Source: Hoeflea prorocentri
GTDB lineage: Bacteria; Pseudomonadota; Alphaproteobacteria; Rhizobiales; Rhizobiaceae
NCBI RefSeq assembly: GCF_027944115.1
Contig: NZ_JAPJZI010000001.1
Coordinates: forward strand, 4,340,001-4,404,000
DNA length: 64,000 bases
Direction of reading: 5' to 3'
Shown one piece after another: positions 46,226 to 54,796 of this stretch. The first letter of the stretch is position 1. Each line of letters opens with the position of its first letter. Position numbers and translations under genes: made by a program. The notes under the pieces are model-generated. The model was not told the DNA's origin and searched no databases. It worked only from the letters and a program-made list of their open reading frames with translations.

Positions 46226-47127
46226 TGTCTCCCTATAACCCGCTTACGCGGGGAGGCCGGCCTCATCAGCCGGCGCATATTAACGAGAGCAAAGGGGCGC
46301 TTCAGACTGTCCGCCTCGCTCTCCAGCGCAAGTTCGTCGGCGCCGCGCTTGACCGTGCGGGCCAGGATTTCAAATACGGAGGCGCTTGCCGACTGCAGCG
46401 ATTTTTCGTCTGCCTTGCCGTTCATGACATGGGCGAGCATCAGCGAGGCCAGGAGATCGCCCGGTCCGTTCGGCGGTCTGGCGATTTCCTGATGTTCGGC
46501 CATCAGGGCGTCCTGCGCCGTTACAAGAATGTTTCCGGTACATCCGGACATCATGGGCAGGGCGGATGTGACAACCACGCGCTTGGGGCCAAGAGACCGC
46601 GCCGCCTCGACGATCTGCATGTTGTCGTCAAAGGTTGTGGAGCAGATCCATTCAAGTTCAAAACGGTTGGGCGTGGTCATCGTGGCAAGCGGGATCAGAC
46701 GGTCGCGGACCTCTGAAGCCGTTTCCTCCGGCACATAAAGGCCATTTGCATCCCCGATGACCGGATCGCAGACATAGTGGGCGTCCGGGTTCTGGTCCCG
46801 GATCGTTTTGACGAGCCGCTCGATTGCCGGCGCCTGTCTGGCGTCACCGAGATATCCGGAGAGCACGGCGCCGACTTCTCCTATCCAGGGTGCACGGCAA
46901 AGATCGTCGACAATGGCGGCAAAATCCTCGATCGGCAGCATCGAACGGGTCGCCGGTCCATGCCCCGGGTGCCAGGGCAGGACGACAGTGGGCAGGGCCC
47001 AGACCGGATGGCCAAGCGTTTCCAGCGCAAAGACCGCCGCACGGTTACCGACCGAGCCCCGGACCACGTGGCTCGATATGACCAGGACCGCTCCCTGATC
47101 CGGTTTGTGATGCGTGTCGACGGACAT
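46222..47127 (-). CDS. pdxY: Pyridoxal kinase
   Basis: PdxY phosphorylates pyridoxal to PLP in the B6 salvage pathway. The 301-residue protein has the ribokinase-like fold with VISSHVVRGSVGNRAAVFAL near residue 16, the YVCDPVIGD region near 120, and TPNRFELEWI near 151. The catalytic-loop motif GPGDLLASLMLAH lies near 240 (Asp is the base). ATG 47127 with GAGGAA is chosen over an open frame from 47223 that overlaps the upstream gene. Operon with the small membrane-anchored gene upstream (eight bases) and carbonic anhydrase downstream. Confidence 0.93.
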   Translation of the reverse strand: MSVDTHHKPDQGAVLVISSHVVRGSVGNRAAVFALETLGHPVWALPTVVLPWHPGHGPATRSMLPIEDFAAIVDDLCRAPWIGEVGAVLSGYLGDARQAPAIERLVKTIRDQNPDAHYVCDPVIGDANGLYVPEETASEVRDRLIPLATMTTPNRFELEWICSTTFDDNMQIVEAARSLGPKRVVVTSALPMMSGCTGNILVTAQDALMAEHQEIARPPNGPGDLLASLMLAHVMNGKADEKSLQSASASVFEILARTVKRGADELALESEADSLKRPFALVNMRRLMRPASPRKRVIGRQ

Positions 47128-47135
47128 GAGCTTCC

Positions 47136-47384
47136 TCAGTTGCTCTGAAGGAAATTGGCCAACCAGATAACGAGGGCGACGAGTGCGATCAAGGAAAGAA
47201 TTCGCCCGATACGTGTTCCCCAAACCTCAATCTTATCCGAAGGATCGACATCCTTTGCCATGAAGTGACCGGTTACCGTCTTCGACTTGGTCTTGAGTTT
47301 CGGCGCGTGGAGGAGATTGCCTTCGTCCTTGAGTTTTTCAAGGTCCTGCAGCGCCTTGCGAGACTGATCGTCGTGGTCTGCCAT
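47136..47384 (-). CDS. Small C-terminally membrane-anchored protein, unrecognised
   Basis: The 82-residue protein has a charged, soluble N-terminal part with EKLKDEGNLLHAPKLKTKSK-type residues and one C-terminal hydrophobic segment (residues about 60-78). This makes it a likely tail-anchored or single-pass protein. I know no function for it. It lies eight bases before pdxY and on the same strand, so it appears to be the first gene of the pdxY-carbonic anhydrase operon. Confidence 0.75.
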   Translation of the reverse strand: MADHDDQSRKALQDLEKLKDEGNLLHAPKLKTKSKTVTGHFMAKDVDPSDKIEVWGTRIGRILSLIALVALVIWLANFLQSN

Positions 47385-47456
47385 TATTGCGATCCCGTGA
47401 TGGCATCATGATATAGGCATCGGATGCGATAGAGAAGCATCTGAATACGCTTCATC

Positions 47457-48308
47457 CTATTTGCCGGCGGGGTCGGGCGGTGCCGGTGGAAGAATGCCAT
47501 TGCGGTTGAGAAAATCAATTGCGCTTGGCCATAGGCCCATTGTCCAAAGATTGCTGTGTCCGCCCTTGTCAAATACTATCAGCTCTTTCGGATCGTTGGC
47601 CATGGCAAAGAGCGCTTCTCCATGCTCGAAAGGGATGACTCCATCGGCCTTGCCGTGAACAATTAGAAGCGGCGCATCCACCTCGCCGATCCGTTCCCGG
47701 CTTGGGAAGGGATCTCTCATCAAAGTTCTGGCCGGCAGCCACGGATAGGTCGCTGCAGCGACATCAACGGCCGCCGTATAGGGCGCTTCAAGGATCAGTG
47801 CCTTTGCGTCCCGCTGTTGCGCCACGGCGACGGCAACGCCGGTTCCAAGCGATTCGCCATGGAGAATAATGTCCGGTGTCCCGGCGCGCAGACGGTCGAA
47901 ATGCTCCAACGCATCGGAGATGAGCGCGGTTTCCGATGGTGAGCCATCGGCCCCCGCATAGCCTCGATAGGTCGGAGCATAAAGACCAAGGCCGCTGTCT
48001 ACGATCTGCCTATAGCGGCCTGCCCGGAGGGTGAGGTTTCCGCCATTGCCGTGGAAATAGAGAACTGTCGGCAGGTCCGGTGTTGCCGGTGCCTTGCGCC
48101 ACACAGCGATACGGGTGCCGTCAGCCATTTCCGCATGGTCAAACGCGACATCGGAAAGGCCATTCTCCACCGGAGCCGTCAAATCGCCGAAGGGCTGGAA
48201 AACAAGTTGCCGCTGATAAAGATACATCAGTGCGGCGATGGCGCCGTAAGCAACCAGAACCGTGAGGACGGGGCCGGCCATGCGGCGTGCGAAACGCAAA
48301 ATCGCCAC
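47457..48308 (-). CDS. Alpha/beta hydrolase
   Basis: The 283-residue protein starts with one transmembrane or uncleaved signal segment (residues about 10-32). An alpha/beta hydrolase domain follows with oxyanion loop HGNGG near 85, nucleophile elbow GESLG near 150, acid in HGKADGVIP near 220, and His in GGHSNL near 250. It resembles the BEM46/YfhR-like serine hydrolases, typically peri-membrane with unknown substrate. It stands alone upstream (by transcription) of the small membrane gene, with 72 bases between. Confidence 0.9.
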   Translation of the reverse strand: MAILRFARRMAGPVLTVLVAYGAIAALMYLYQRQLVFQPFGDLTAPVENGLSDVAFDHAEMADGTRIAVWRKAPATPDLPTVLYFHGNGGNLTLRAGRYRQIVDSGLGLYAPTYRGYAGADGSPSETALISDALEHFDRLRAGTPDIILHGESLGTGVAVAVAQQRDAKALILEAPYTAAVDVAAATYPWLPARTLMRDPFPSRERIGEVDAPLLIVHGKADGVIPFEHGEALFAMANDPKELIVFDKGGHSNLWTMGLWPSAIDFLNRNGILPPAPPDPAGK

Positions 48309-48410
48309 GTGATAACCTCTTGATCAGGACGTTCCAGCGTCGATACGCCAAAAGACCCGCCGCGTCCATCCGGCTATGGACCGGGATTGAACCGCAAACC
48401 CGCCGGGTCG

Positions 48411-48791
48411 CTATAGCGCGCCCTCCTCCTCGAGCACTTTGCGGGCGATACGAAAACACTCCAGCGCCTGCGGTACACCGCAATAGATGCCGACCACGTG
48501 GATGATCGCTCTTATCTCTTCCAGCGACACCCCGTTGTTGCGGGCTCCACGGCAGTGAATTTCCCATTCATGCATCTTGCCGAGCGCGCCGATCATCGCG
48601 AGGTTCATCATCGAACGTGTCTTCGGGTCGATCGTCTCGTCGCCCCAGCCAAAGCCCCAGCACCACTCTGTCATGGCCTCCTGAAAAGGCCGGGTAAACT
48701 CGTCGGCGGCTTCAAGATTGCGCTCAACATACTCCGCGCCCAGTGTGGCCTTGCGCTGCGAAAGACCCTTTTCAAACCGTTCCTTGTCCAT
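48411..48791 (-). CDS. Carboxymuconolactone decarboxylase (CMD/AhpD-like) family protein
   Basis: The 126-residue all-helical protein shows the CMD pattern: KTRSMMNLAMIGAL near residue 57, HEWEIHCRGARNNGVSLEEI near 74, and AIIHVVGIYCGVPQALECF near 94. It lacks the CxxC of AhpD peroxidoreductases, so it is closer to PcaC. The true PcaC reaction is not supported, because no protocatechuate genes are near. Its stop is 102 bases from the adjacent hydrolase, and its ATG abuts the ALDH stop without gap, so it is co-transcribed with ALDH and the Rieske gene. Confidence 0.88.
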   Translation of the reverse strand: MDKERFEKGLSQRKATLGAEYVERNLEAADEFTRPFQEAMTEWCWGFGWGDETIDPKTRSMMNLAMIGALGKMHEWEIHCRGARNNGVSLEEIRAIIHVVGIYCGVPQALECFRIARKVLEEEGAL

Positions 48792-50252
48792 CTAGCCGTT
48801 CCCCTTGAGCCTGATCGCGATATTCTTTGTCTGTACGTAGTTCCAAAGCGATTCGCGTCCCTTTTCTCGCCCATAACCCGATTTGCCGTAGCCGCCGAAC
48901 GGTGTTTCCACCCCACCCGCATACCATTCGTTGACGAAGACCTGCCCGGCCCGCAACCCGGCGGCCGCGCGGGTTGCCCGGTCGAGGTCGGCGGTGAAGA
49001 CGCCGCCGACGAGACCGTAGGGCGTGTTGTTGGCAATGGCGATGGCCTCGTCATCGTCGCTGAATTCCAGAATCGACAAAACCGGTCCGAAAACCTCGTT
49101 ACGGGCAATGTCCATTTCAGGGGAAACGTCGGTGATCACAGTTGGCTGCATGAAATAACCTGGCCGGTTCAGTGCATGGCCGCCGGTTGCCAGGGTTGCG
49201 CCCTGGCGCTCGGCATCGGCGCACATTCCAACCGCCCGTTCGCGTTGCCGCTCGGAAATCATCGCCCCCATATTGGGCCCGAAATCGGCCCGGTTCATGC
49301 CGTCGCCCACCGAGATGCTGTCAGCTAGCACCACAATGGCTTCGGTGAGCCTTCTGGCGATGCTACGATGGGCAATCACCCGAGACATTGCGGAGCAGAC
49401 CTGGCCGGCATTGAAATAAATGCCCCAACGCACATCGTCCATGAAGGCATCGATGTCGGCGTCGTCATGGACGATCGCTGCCGATTTGCCACCCAGTTCG
49501 AGAACGCAGGGGACGATATTTTCAGCTGCCGAGCGGGCAATTGAAATACCAGTGGGCACGGAACCGGTGAAAACGACCTGGTTGATATCCGGATGGGCCG
49601 CGAGCGCCGCTCCGGCCTCCTTTCCATGTCCGCAGACGATGTTCACGGCACCGGCGGGAAACCCCGCCGCCTCAGCCGCCTGGGCCATGAAGCCGTTTGT
49701 GAGCGGATCAAGTTCCGGCGGCTTGACGATGCAGGCGTTCCCTGTGGCAAGCGCTGCCGACAGCGATCGTGCGGTCATCTCCAGCGGGTAGTTCCACGGG
49801 ATGATCTGTGCCGACACGCCAAGTGGTTCGTGGACGGTGAAATCGAAATAGCCGGCGCCCAGCGGGATCGAACGACCCTCAACCGTTTCGGCCTGGTTGC
49901 CGTAATACTCGAAATAGCGGGCCGCTCCCTCGATTTCGAGGCGCGCTTCCCAAAGCGGCTTGCCGGATTCCTTTGTAAGAACCGGTGCAATCTCGTCGAT
50001 CCTCTCAAGTAGGTGATCGCCCATGGCGCGCACCATCCGGCCGCGCTCCACTGGTCTCAGATCGCTGAGCGCGCCGCTTTCATGGCATTGTCTTGCTGCC
50101 CCGACGGCCCGATCGATATCGTAGACATCAGCAAGCGCCTGTTCTGCAATGGTATCGCCTGTTGCCGGATCATTCACGGCAAGCCGCCCGGCCCCACCGT
50201 CGACAAACGCGCCATTTATATAGTTTTGCCAGTAGGGGCGACTGTCAGCCAT
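48792..50252 (-). CDS. NAD(P)-dependent aldehyde dehydrogenase
   Basis: The 486-residue ALDH has the structural N-terminal Rossmann part, IPWNYP with Asn154, ELGGKS with the general base Glu252, and FNAGQVCSA with nucleophile Cys286. A C-terminal FGGYGKSGYGREKG motif completes the core. Substrate specificity is not predictable; betaine-aldehyde or semialdehyde dehydrogenase types would fit the neighbourhood. It overlaps the Rieske gene by eight bases at 50245-50252 and is followed directly by the CMD gene, so it belongs to the leftward catabolic operon. Confidence 0.93.
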   Translation of the reverse strand: MADSRPYWQNYINGAFVDGGAGRLAVNDPATGDTIAEQALADVYDIDRAVGAARQCHESGALSDLRPVERGRMVRAMGDHLLERIDEIAPVLTKESGKPLWEARLEIEGAARYFEYYGNQAETVEGRSIPLGAGYFDFTVHEPLGVSAQIIPWNYPLEMTARSLSAALATGNACIVKPPELDPLTNGFMAQAAEAAGFPAGAVNIVCGHGKEAGAALAAHPDINQVVFTGSVPTGISIARSAAENIVPCVLELGGKSAAIVHDDADIDAFMDDVRWGIYFNAGQVCSAMSRVIAHRSIARRLTEAIVVLADSISVGDGMNRADFGPNMGAMISERQRERAVGMCADAERQGATLATGGHALNRPGYFMQPTVITDVSPEMDIARNEVFGPVLSILEFSDDDEAIAIANNTPYGLVGGVFTADLDRATRAAAGLRAGQVFVNEWYAGGVETPFGGYGKSGYGREKGRESLWNYVQTKNIAIRLKGNG

Positions 50253-51336
50253 CGGCGGCTTCTCTCATCCATTGCTGCAGGACATGGATCGAGTGTTCGG
50301 AATTCACACCCGACGCCGGATCAAGCACCAGCGGACCGGGCTTATAGCCGCGGCTTTTCAGCCCCTTATGGACCGCTTCAACGAGATGGATGTCCTCTTC
50401 GACCGTTGTCTGCCGGTCCTGGACGGCCAGTTGGCGGATGACGTCGGAATCCTCGCCGCCCTTGGTGTACCACCCGCGCCAGACAATTACATGTTCGCTG
50501 TCGATGGCACGCCAGTGATAGGTGTTGAGCACATTGCCGGGATAGACCTGGAATGAAAACATCGGCCAGAGAAACCACGAGGAGTAATCGCCGGCGTGGT
50601 CGTTTGCGGACAAATCCACCGAATAGGTCATCTTTTCGAGATTCTGGCACTGCGTTGTGTGCCTCAGGCAGTAACCCTGCGGCTGGATGTCATAGGTTTC
50701 GGGCTTGATCACGCCATTGGCGAAGGTGTGGTGATTGATCTTGCAGTGATAGCACTCCGAATAATTCTCAACCGAGACCTTCCAATTGCAGTTCTCGGGA
50801 ATCTCCACCCATTCTAACGGTTCGAGTTCGCCGTAATGCGGTACGAAGGCCGCCAGTTCCTCGCGTGCGCCGGGAAACCACTCGTCCATCGGCCGGGCGT
50901 CCGGGTCCAGGTTGACAAAGAGAAATCCGCAGAACTCCTCAACGGACACGGAGGTCAGGCAGATTTTTGTCCGGTCGAAACCGGGGACGGACTTGATATT
51001 CGGGCCCGAGCGCAATTCGCCCGTCAGTTCATAGGTCCAAGCATGGTACGGACAAACAATCAGCGGCGCGTTGCCCTGCCCGCTGACAAGCCTGTGGGCG
51101 CGATGCTGGCAGACATTGTAGTAGCCGCGAATTTCACCATCGCGGCCGCGAATGCAGAACAGGCTTTCGCCGGCGATGTCGCAGGTGATGAAGTCACCGG
51201 GTTTTTTGAGTGCAGAGGCATGGCCGGCAAACTGCCATGTGCGGGCAAGCAGCCCCTGGCATTCCGCACGGAATATGTCGGGATCTGTGTAGTAGCGCGC
51301 ATCAAGCGTTCGGATCATGTTGACAGGCGCATTCAT
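50245..51336 (-). CDS. Rieske non-heme iron oxygenase, quaternary-amine oxygenase type
   Basis: The 363-residue alpha-subunit has the Rieske [2Fe-2S] site Cys76-x-His78 and Cys95-x2-His98 and the mononuclear iron site His197, His202 and probably Asp315. The bridging residue three before His197 is Glu194 (YSECYH), not the Asp of aromatic-ring dioxygenases. A Glu bridge is reported for carnitine monooxygenase CntA and, as I recall, for relatives acting on glycine betaine, choline and stachydrine. An N-demethylase or C-N-cleaving oxygenase for a quaternary amine is therefore inferred. No reductase or ferredoxin gene lies nearby. Confidence 0.88.
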   Translation of the reverse strand: MNAPVNMIRTLDARYYTDPDIFRAECQGLLARTWQFAGHASALKKPGDFITCDIAGESLFCIRGRDGEIRGYYNVCQHRAHRLVSGQGNAPLIVCPYHAWTYELTGELRSGPNIKSVPGFDRTKICLTSVSVEEFCGFLFVNLDPDARPMDEWFPGAREELAAFVPHYGELEPLEWVEIPENCNWKVSVENYSECYHCKINHHTFANGVIKPETYDIQPQGYCLRHTTQCQNLEKMTYSVDLSANDHAGDYSSWFLWPMFSFQVYPGNVLNTYHWRAIDSEHVIVWRGWYTKGGEDSDVIRQLAVQDRQTTVEEDIHLVEAVHKGLKSRGYKPGPLVLDPASGVNSEHSIHVLQQWMREAADG

Positions 51337-51345
51337 CTCGACACC

Positions 51346-52251
51346 TCATTCCTCAGGTTGATAAATTCCCAGTGTGTGGCGGCGTTCATGAAATCGCTCG
51401 ATGTTGGAGATCACCTCGGGCGCTGCATCAGCGATGACAAAGGCCATCAGCGCTTCAAGCAATGCGATGTTGGACACCGATGAGGGGAAGAACTGAGGCG
51501 TATCGGCCGCCACGATAAATGCATGGTCGCTGCCGATCACGATCGGCGAGGCGGGGCTGTCCGAAAGGGCAATCACTGTCAGCCCCTGGCGGCGCGCCAG
51601 GCTGACAGCTTCGACAACTTCCGAGCGATAGGGTTTGCATGTCATGGCGATCAGCACGTCGCCCGGTCCGGCCCGCGCCAGATCGTCAATAGCGACGCTT
51701 CCAGGACGCGGGATCGCCTCGATGGTGTCGACCGCCATGTCCGCCAGATAGGTAAAGTTTCGGGCATTGGAGCTGTTGACGCCGACGCCAAGAACATAGG
51801 TCCTGCGTGAGGCGACGACCGCATCGGCTGCTGCTTTCATCGCCGTGTCATCGGTGGCGGCAAATGTTTCCTCGATATTGCGGATGGCGCTGGCCGCCAT
51901 GTCCGCATAAAGCCGGGCAAGTTCTCCGCCGCGCGCCAGCGATTGCAGCCAGCGGGCACGGTCGGGAAAGCTGACAACGCCTCGCCGGATCTCTTCACGG
52001 AACGGCTCGCGAAAATCGTCATACCCCTCAAAACCGACGGATCTGGCCATCCGCACAAAGGTGTTCGGCTTGACCCGCGCTGCCTCAGCGATTTCCCGAA
52101 TGGAGGAAACGCCCACATCATTGGGGTTTTCCAGCACATAGGCCGCAGCCTTGCGGGTTTCCGGCGTCAGCTCCTCCAGTGCGGCGGAAAGGTTTTTCAG
52201 AACCTTGGTCGGCGCCGAGTACTCTGGGTTTGGTACATTTATATTATTCAT
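51346..52251 (-). CDS. RpiR/MurR-family transcriptional regulator
   Basis: The 301-residue regulator has the N-terminal RpiR HTH (residues about 15-85, SSIREIAEAARVKPNTFVRM as recognition part). A C-terminal SIS sugar-isomerase-like domain follows at about 130-260, with VLGVGVNSSNA and IALSDSPASPI. SIS domains usually bind phosphosugars but some RpiR proteins control amine or amino-acid catabolism. It lies at the head of the leftward operon, 9 bases before the Rieske gene, and is divergent from the rightward operon. A palindrome in the shared 67-base gap is the likely binding site. Confidence 0.92.
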   Translation of the reverse strand: MNNINVPNPEYSAPTKVLKNLSAALEELTPETRKAAAYVLENPNDVGVSSIREIAEAARVKPNTFVRMARSVGFEGYDDFREPFREEIRRGVVSFPDRARWLQSLARGGELARLYADMAASAIRNIEETFAATDDTAMKAAADAVVASRRTYVLGVGVNSSNARNFTYLADMAVDTIEAIPRPGSVAIDDLARAGPGDVLIAMTCKPYRSEVVEAVSLARRQGLTVIALSDSPASPIVIGSDHAFIVAADTPQFFPSSVSNIALLEALMAFVIADAAPEVISNIERFHERRHTLGIYQPEE

Positions 52252-52262
52252 GGTTGACGAGA

Positions 52263-52274
52263 GTACATTTGTAC
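52263..52274. promoter_or_regulatory. Palindromic operator of the RpiR regulator
   Basis: GTACA-TT-TGTAC is a perfect five-base inverted repeat in the RpiR/flavoprotein gap. A half-conserved copy (GTACA-TT-TATAT) lies at 52233-52244 in the first RpiR codons, and GTACA-TT-TGTGC at 55995-56006 in the first enolase-like gene. Confidence 0.55.
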
Positions 52275-52318
52275 GATTAGCCTGTCCACATAATTGTCAG
52301 CCATTTGGGAAGAAACCT

Positions 52319-54796
52319 GTGACAGAGCTAAATCCGGTTTCAGTGCCTTCAACCGCGCGCGTGGTCATTGTTGGCGGCGGCGTGATGGGCTGCGGGCTCG
52401 CCTATCATCTGGCACATGAGGGCTGGACGGATGTCGTTCTGCTGGAAAAGGCGGAATTGACGTCGGGATCGACCTGGCATGCCGCCGGCCAGATCACCCA
52501 TTCGACGTCAAGCTTCGGGCTTGGCAAATGTGTTGATTACAATATCGGGCTTTATTCAGGGAAACTGGAGGCTGAGACCGGTCAATCGGTGACCTGGCAT
52601 GGCTGCGGATCGTTTCGGCTTGCCTATGACGAAGATGAAATGGACTGGCTACGCCATACGCTGAGTGTTGGGCGGTCTCTTGGTTTCAATATCGAGCTGG
52701 TCGGCAAAGAGCGGATCCGGGAACTCCATCCATTTTACAATCTCGACGGTGTGCTCGGCGCGCTGCATACGCCCGATGACGGTCATGCCGATCCGTCGGG
52801 CATCACGCAGGCGCTGGCGGCCGGCGCTCGCCAGTTGGGCGTGCGGATCATTCGCCGTTGCCGGGCAACCGATATCAAGCAGATGCCAAACGGAGAGTGG
52901 CGCGTCTCCTCGGAGCGCGGCGACATCACATGCGAGCATGTGGTCAATGCCGGAGGAACCTATGCGCGCCAGATGGGCGAGTGGAGCGGGCTGCAATTGC
53001 CCATGACCTCCATGACGCATCACTACCTTGTCACCGACACGGTTCCGGAATTTCTGGACCTGGAAAGAGAACTGCCGGTCATCAGGGACGACCAAAAGGT
53101 TTCCGGTTACATCCGCATGGAGCAGAAATCCGGCCTGATCGGTATCTATGAAAAGGAAAACCCGAACACCGTTTGGGAGGATCACTGCCCCTGGGAGGCG
53201 GAAAACGAGCTTTTCGAGGCCGATTATGACCGCATCATGCCGTGGCTGGAAAACGCCATGGAGCGTATGCCTGCTCTGGCGGAACTCGGTATCAAACGGG
53301 AGGTTCACGGCGCCATATCGCATCCGCCGGACGGCAATCCTTTGATTGGACCCGCGCCCGGTGCGCGAAATTACTGGTGCTGCTGCGGTACACAGATCGG
53401 TATCGGCTGGGGGCCGGGCCTGACACGCGAACTGGCGCGCTGGATGGTGCATGGTGCGGCGGATATCTCGATGCGGGATTACGACCCGTGCCGGTTTGGA
53501 GCCTATGCCGACAAAAAATGGCAGGTGACCAAGGCAAGGGAAGACTATTGCCTGAGGCACGAAATTCCGTTTCCGCATTTCAACCGACTGGCCGGCAGAC
53601 CTGTCAAACCCAGCCCTCTTTATGAGCGCCTCAAGGCAAGGGGTGCCGTTTATGAAGAAGTATACGGGCATGAACGGCCGCGCTGGTTTGCAAAGGACGG
53701 CGTCGCGCAAAAGGATCACTATTCCTTCAGGCGCACGGCCGTTGACGACATGATCGAACAGGAGGTCCGAGCGGTCCGTGGTTCCGTCGGAATCATGGAT
53801 ATTTCCGCCTTCACCAAGGTAGAAGTCAGCGGCGCCGGCGCTGAAGCTCTGCTCGACCGTCTGTCGGCAAACAGGCTGCCGCAAAAAACCGGTGGCATCG
53901 TGCTCAGCCATCTTTTGAACCGACGCGGGCGTATCGAGCTCGAGCTGACAATCGTTAAGCTGGCCAAGGAACGTTATTACCTGGTTTGTGCGGCATTCTT
54001 CGAACAGCGGTTGCTTGATCATCTGGAGCGTCACCGCACCGGGGGGAACGTCCTGATCAACAAGCTGTCGGACGATTGGGCGGCGATCTCCTTGCAGGGG
54101 CCCAGATCGCGGGCAGTTCTGGCTGAAAACACCACGGTTCCGTTGGACAATGCGCATTTCCGCTGGCTCACAGCACAGGAAATCGACATTGCAGGCCGCC
54201 CGATATGGGCATTCCGTATGTCCTATTGCGGCGAGCTCGGCTGGGAACTCCATGGACCGCGTGACCATATCCTTGCTGTTTATGATGCGCTTTGGGAATC
54301 GGGCAAGGCTTTCGGTATCGCCAATTACGGCTCGTTCGCGATGAATGCGATGCGGCTTGAAAAAATGTTCAAGGGCGCCGGTGAATTGACCAATGAGGTA
54401 ACGCTGCGGGAAGCCGACGTCATGCGATTTGTCAAAATGGACAAGGGCGACTTCATCGGCAAGGAGGCGACGCAGCAAGGACTTGACGGCGACATGCCGT
54501 GGATTTGCACTTATCTCTCTATCGAACCTGATGGCGTTGTGGACGGGCATGGCGGAGAAGCCGTGTTGCGCGGCGGCGACGTAGTGGGCTCGACCACCTC
54601 CGTTGCCTACGGTCCGACGGTCGGCAAAATCCTTGCTTTTGCCTATATCAAGCCGGATGCCGCCGTGCCCGGCACCGCGCTGACCGTGCTGATTGCGGGT
54701 GAACCACGAAACGCCGTCGTACTTGGTGAGCCGGCTTATGATTCTCAAAACCAACGTCCGCGCACGGAAGCGGCCGTTTCGGAGGCAGCCGAATGA
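52319..54796 (+). CDS. Dimethylglycine/sarcosine dehydrogenase-like flavoprotein fused to a GcvT domain
   Basis: The 825-residue protein has an FAD Rossmann motif VGGGVMG (residues 18-24) and STWHAAG with His54, the covalent-flavin position of dimethylglycine and sarcosine dehydrogenases. The C-terminal half (about 440-800) is an aminomethyltransferase/GcvT fold that in relatives binds tetrahydrofolate and accepts the formaldehyde unit. The likely reaction is oxidative demethylation of an N-methylated amino acid. The start is GTG 52319 with GGGAAG seven bases upstream; an open frame from 52151 overlaps the divergent regulator. It heads the rightward operon and overlaps the next gene by four bases. 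Confidence 0.88.
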   Translation: MTELNPVSVPSTARVVIVGGGVMGCGLAYHLAHEGWTDVVLLEKAELTSGSTWHAAGQITHSTSSFGLGKCVDYNIGLYSGKLEAETGQSVTWHGCGSFRLAYDEDEMDWLRHTLSVGRSLGFNIELVGKERIRELHPFYNLDGVLGALHTPDDGHADPSGITQALAAGARQLGVRIIRRCRATDIKQMPNGEWRVSSERGDITCEHVVNAGGTYARQMGEWSGLQLPMTSMTHHYLVTDTVPEFLDLERELPVIRDDQKVSGYIRMEQKSGLIGIYEKENPNTVWEDHCPWEAENELFEADYDRIMPWLENAMERMPALAELGIKREVHGAISHPPDGNPLIGPAPGARNYWCCCGTQIGIGWGPGLTRELARWMVHGAADISMRDYDPCRFGAYADKKWQVTKAREDYCLRHEIPFPHFNRLAGRPVKPSPLYERLKARGAVYEEVYGHERPRWFAKDGVAQKDHYSFRRTAVDDMIEQEVRAVRGSVGIMDISAFTKVEVSGAGAEALLDRLSANRLPQKTGGIVLSHLLNRRGRIELELTIVKLAKERYYLVCAAFFEQRLLDHLERHRTGGNVLINKLSDDWAAISLQGPRSRAVLAENTTVPLDNAHFRWLTAQEIDIAGRPIWAFRMSYCGELGWELHGPRDHILAVYDALWESGKAFGIANYGSFAMNAMRLEKMFKGAGELTNEVTLREADVMRFVKMDKGDFIGKEATQQGLDGDMPWICTYLSIEPDGVVDGHGGEAVLRGGDVVGSTTSVAYGPTVGKILAFAYIKPDAAVPGTALTVLIAGEPRNAVVLGEPAYDSQNQRPRTEAAVSEAAE

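Noticed and set aside
48411-48791. CMD protein as true PcaC of the protocatechuate pathway
   Set aside because: No other protocatechuate gene is present, and the gene is joined to the ALDH and Rieske genes, so the specific name was not used.
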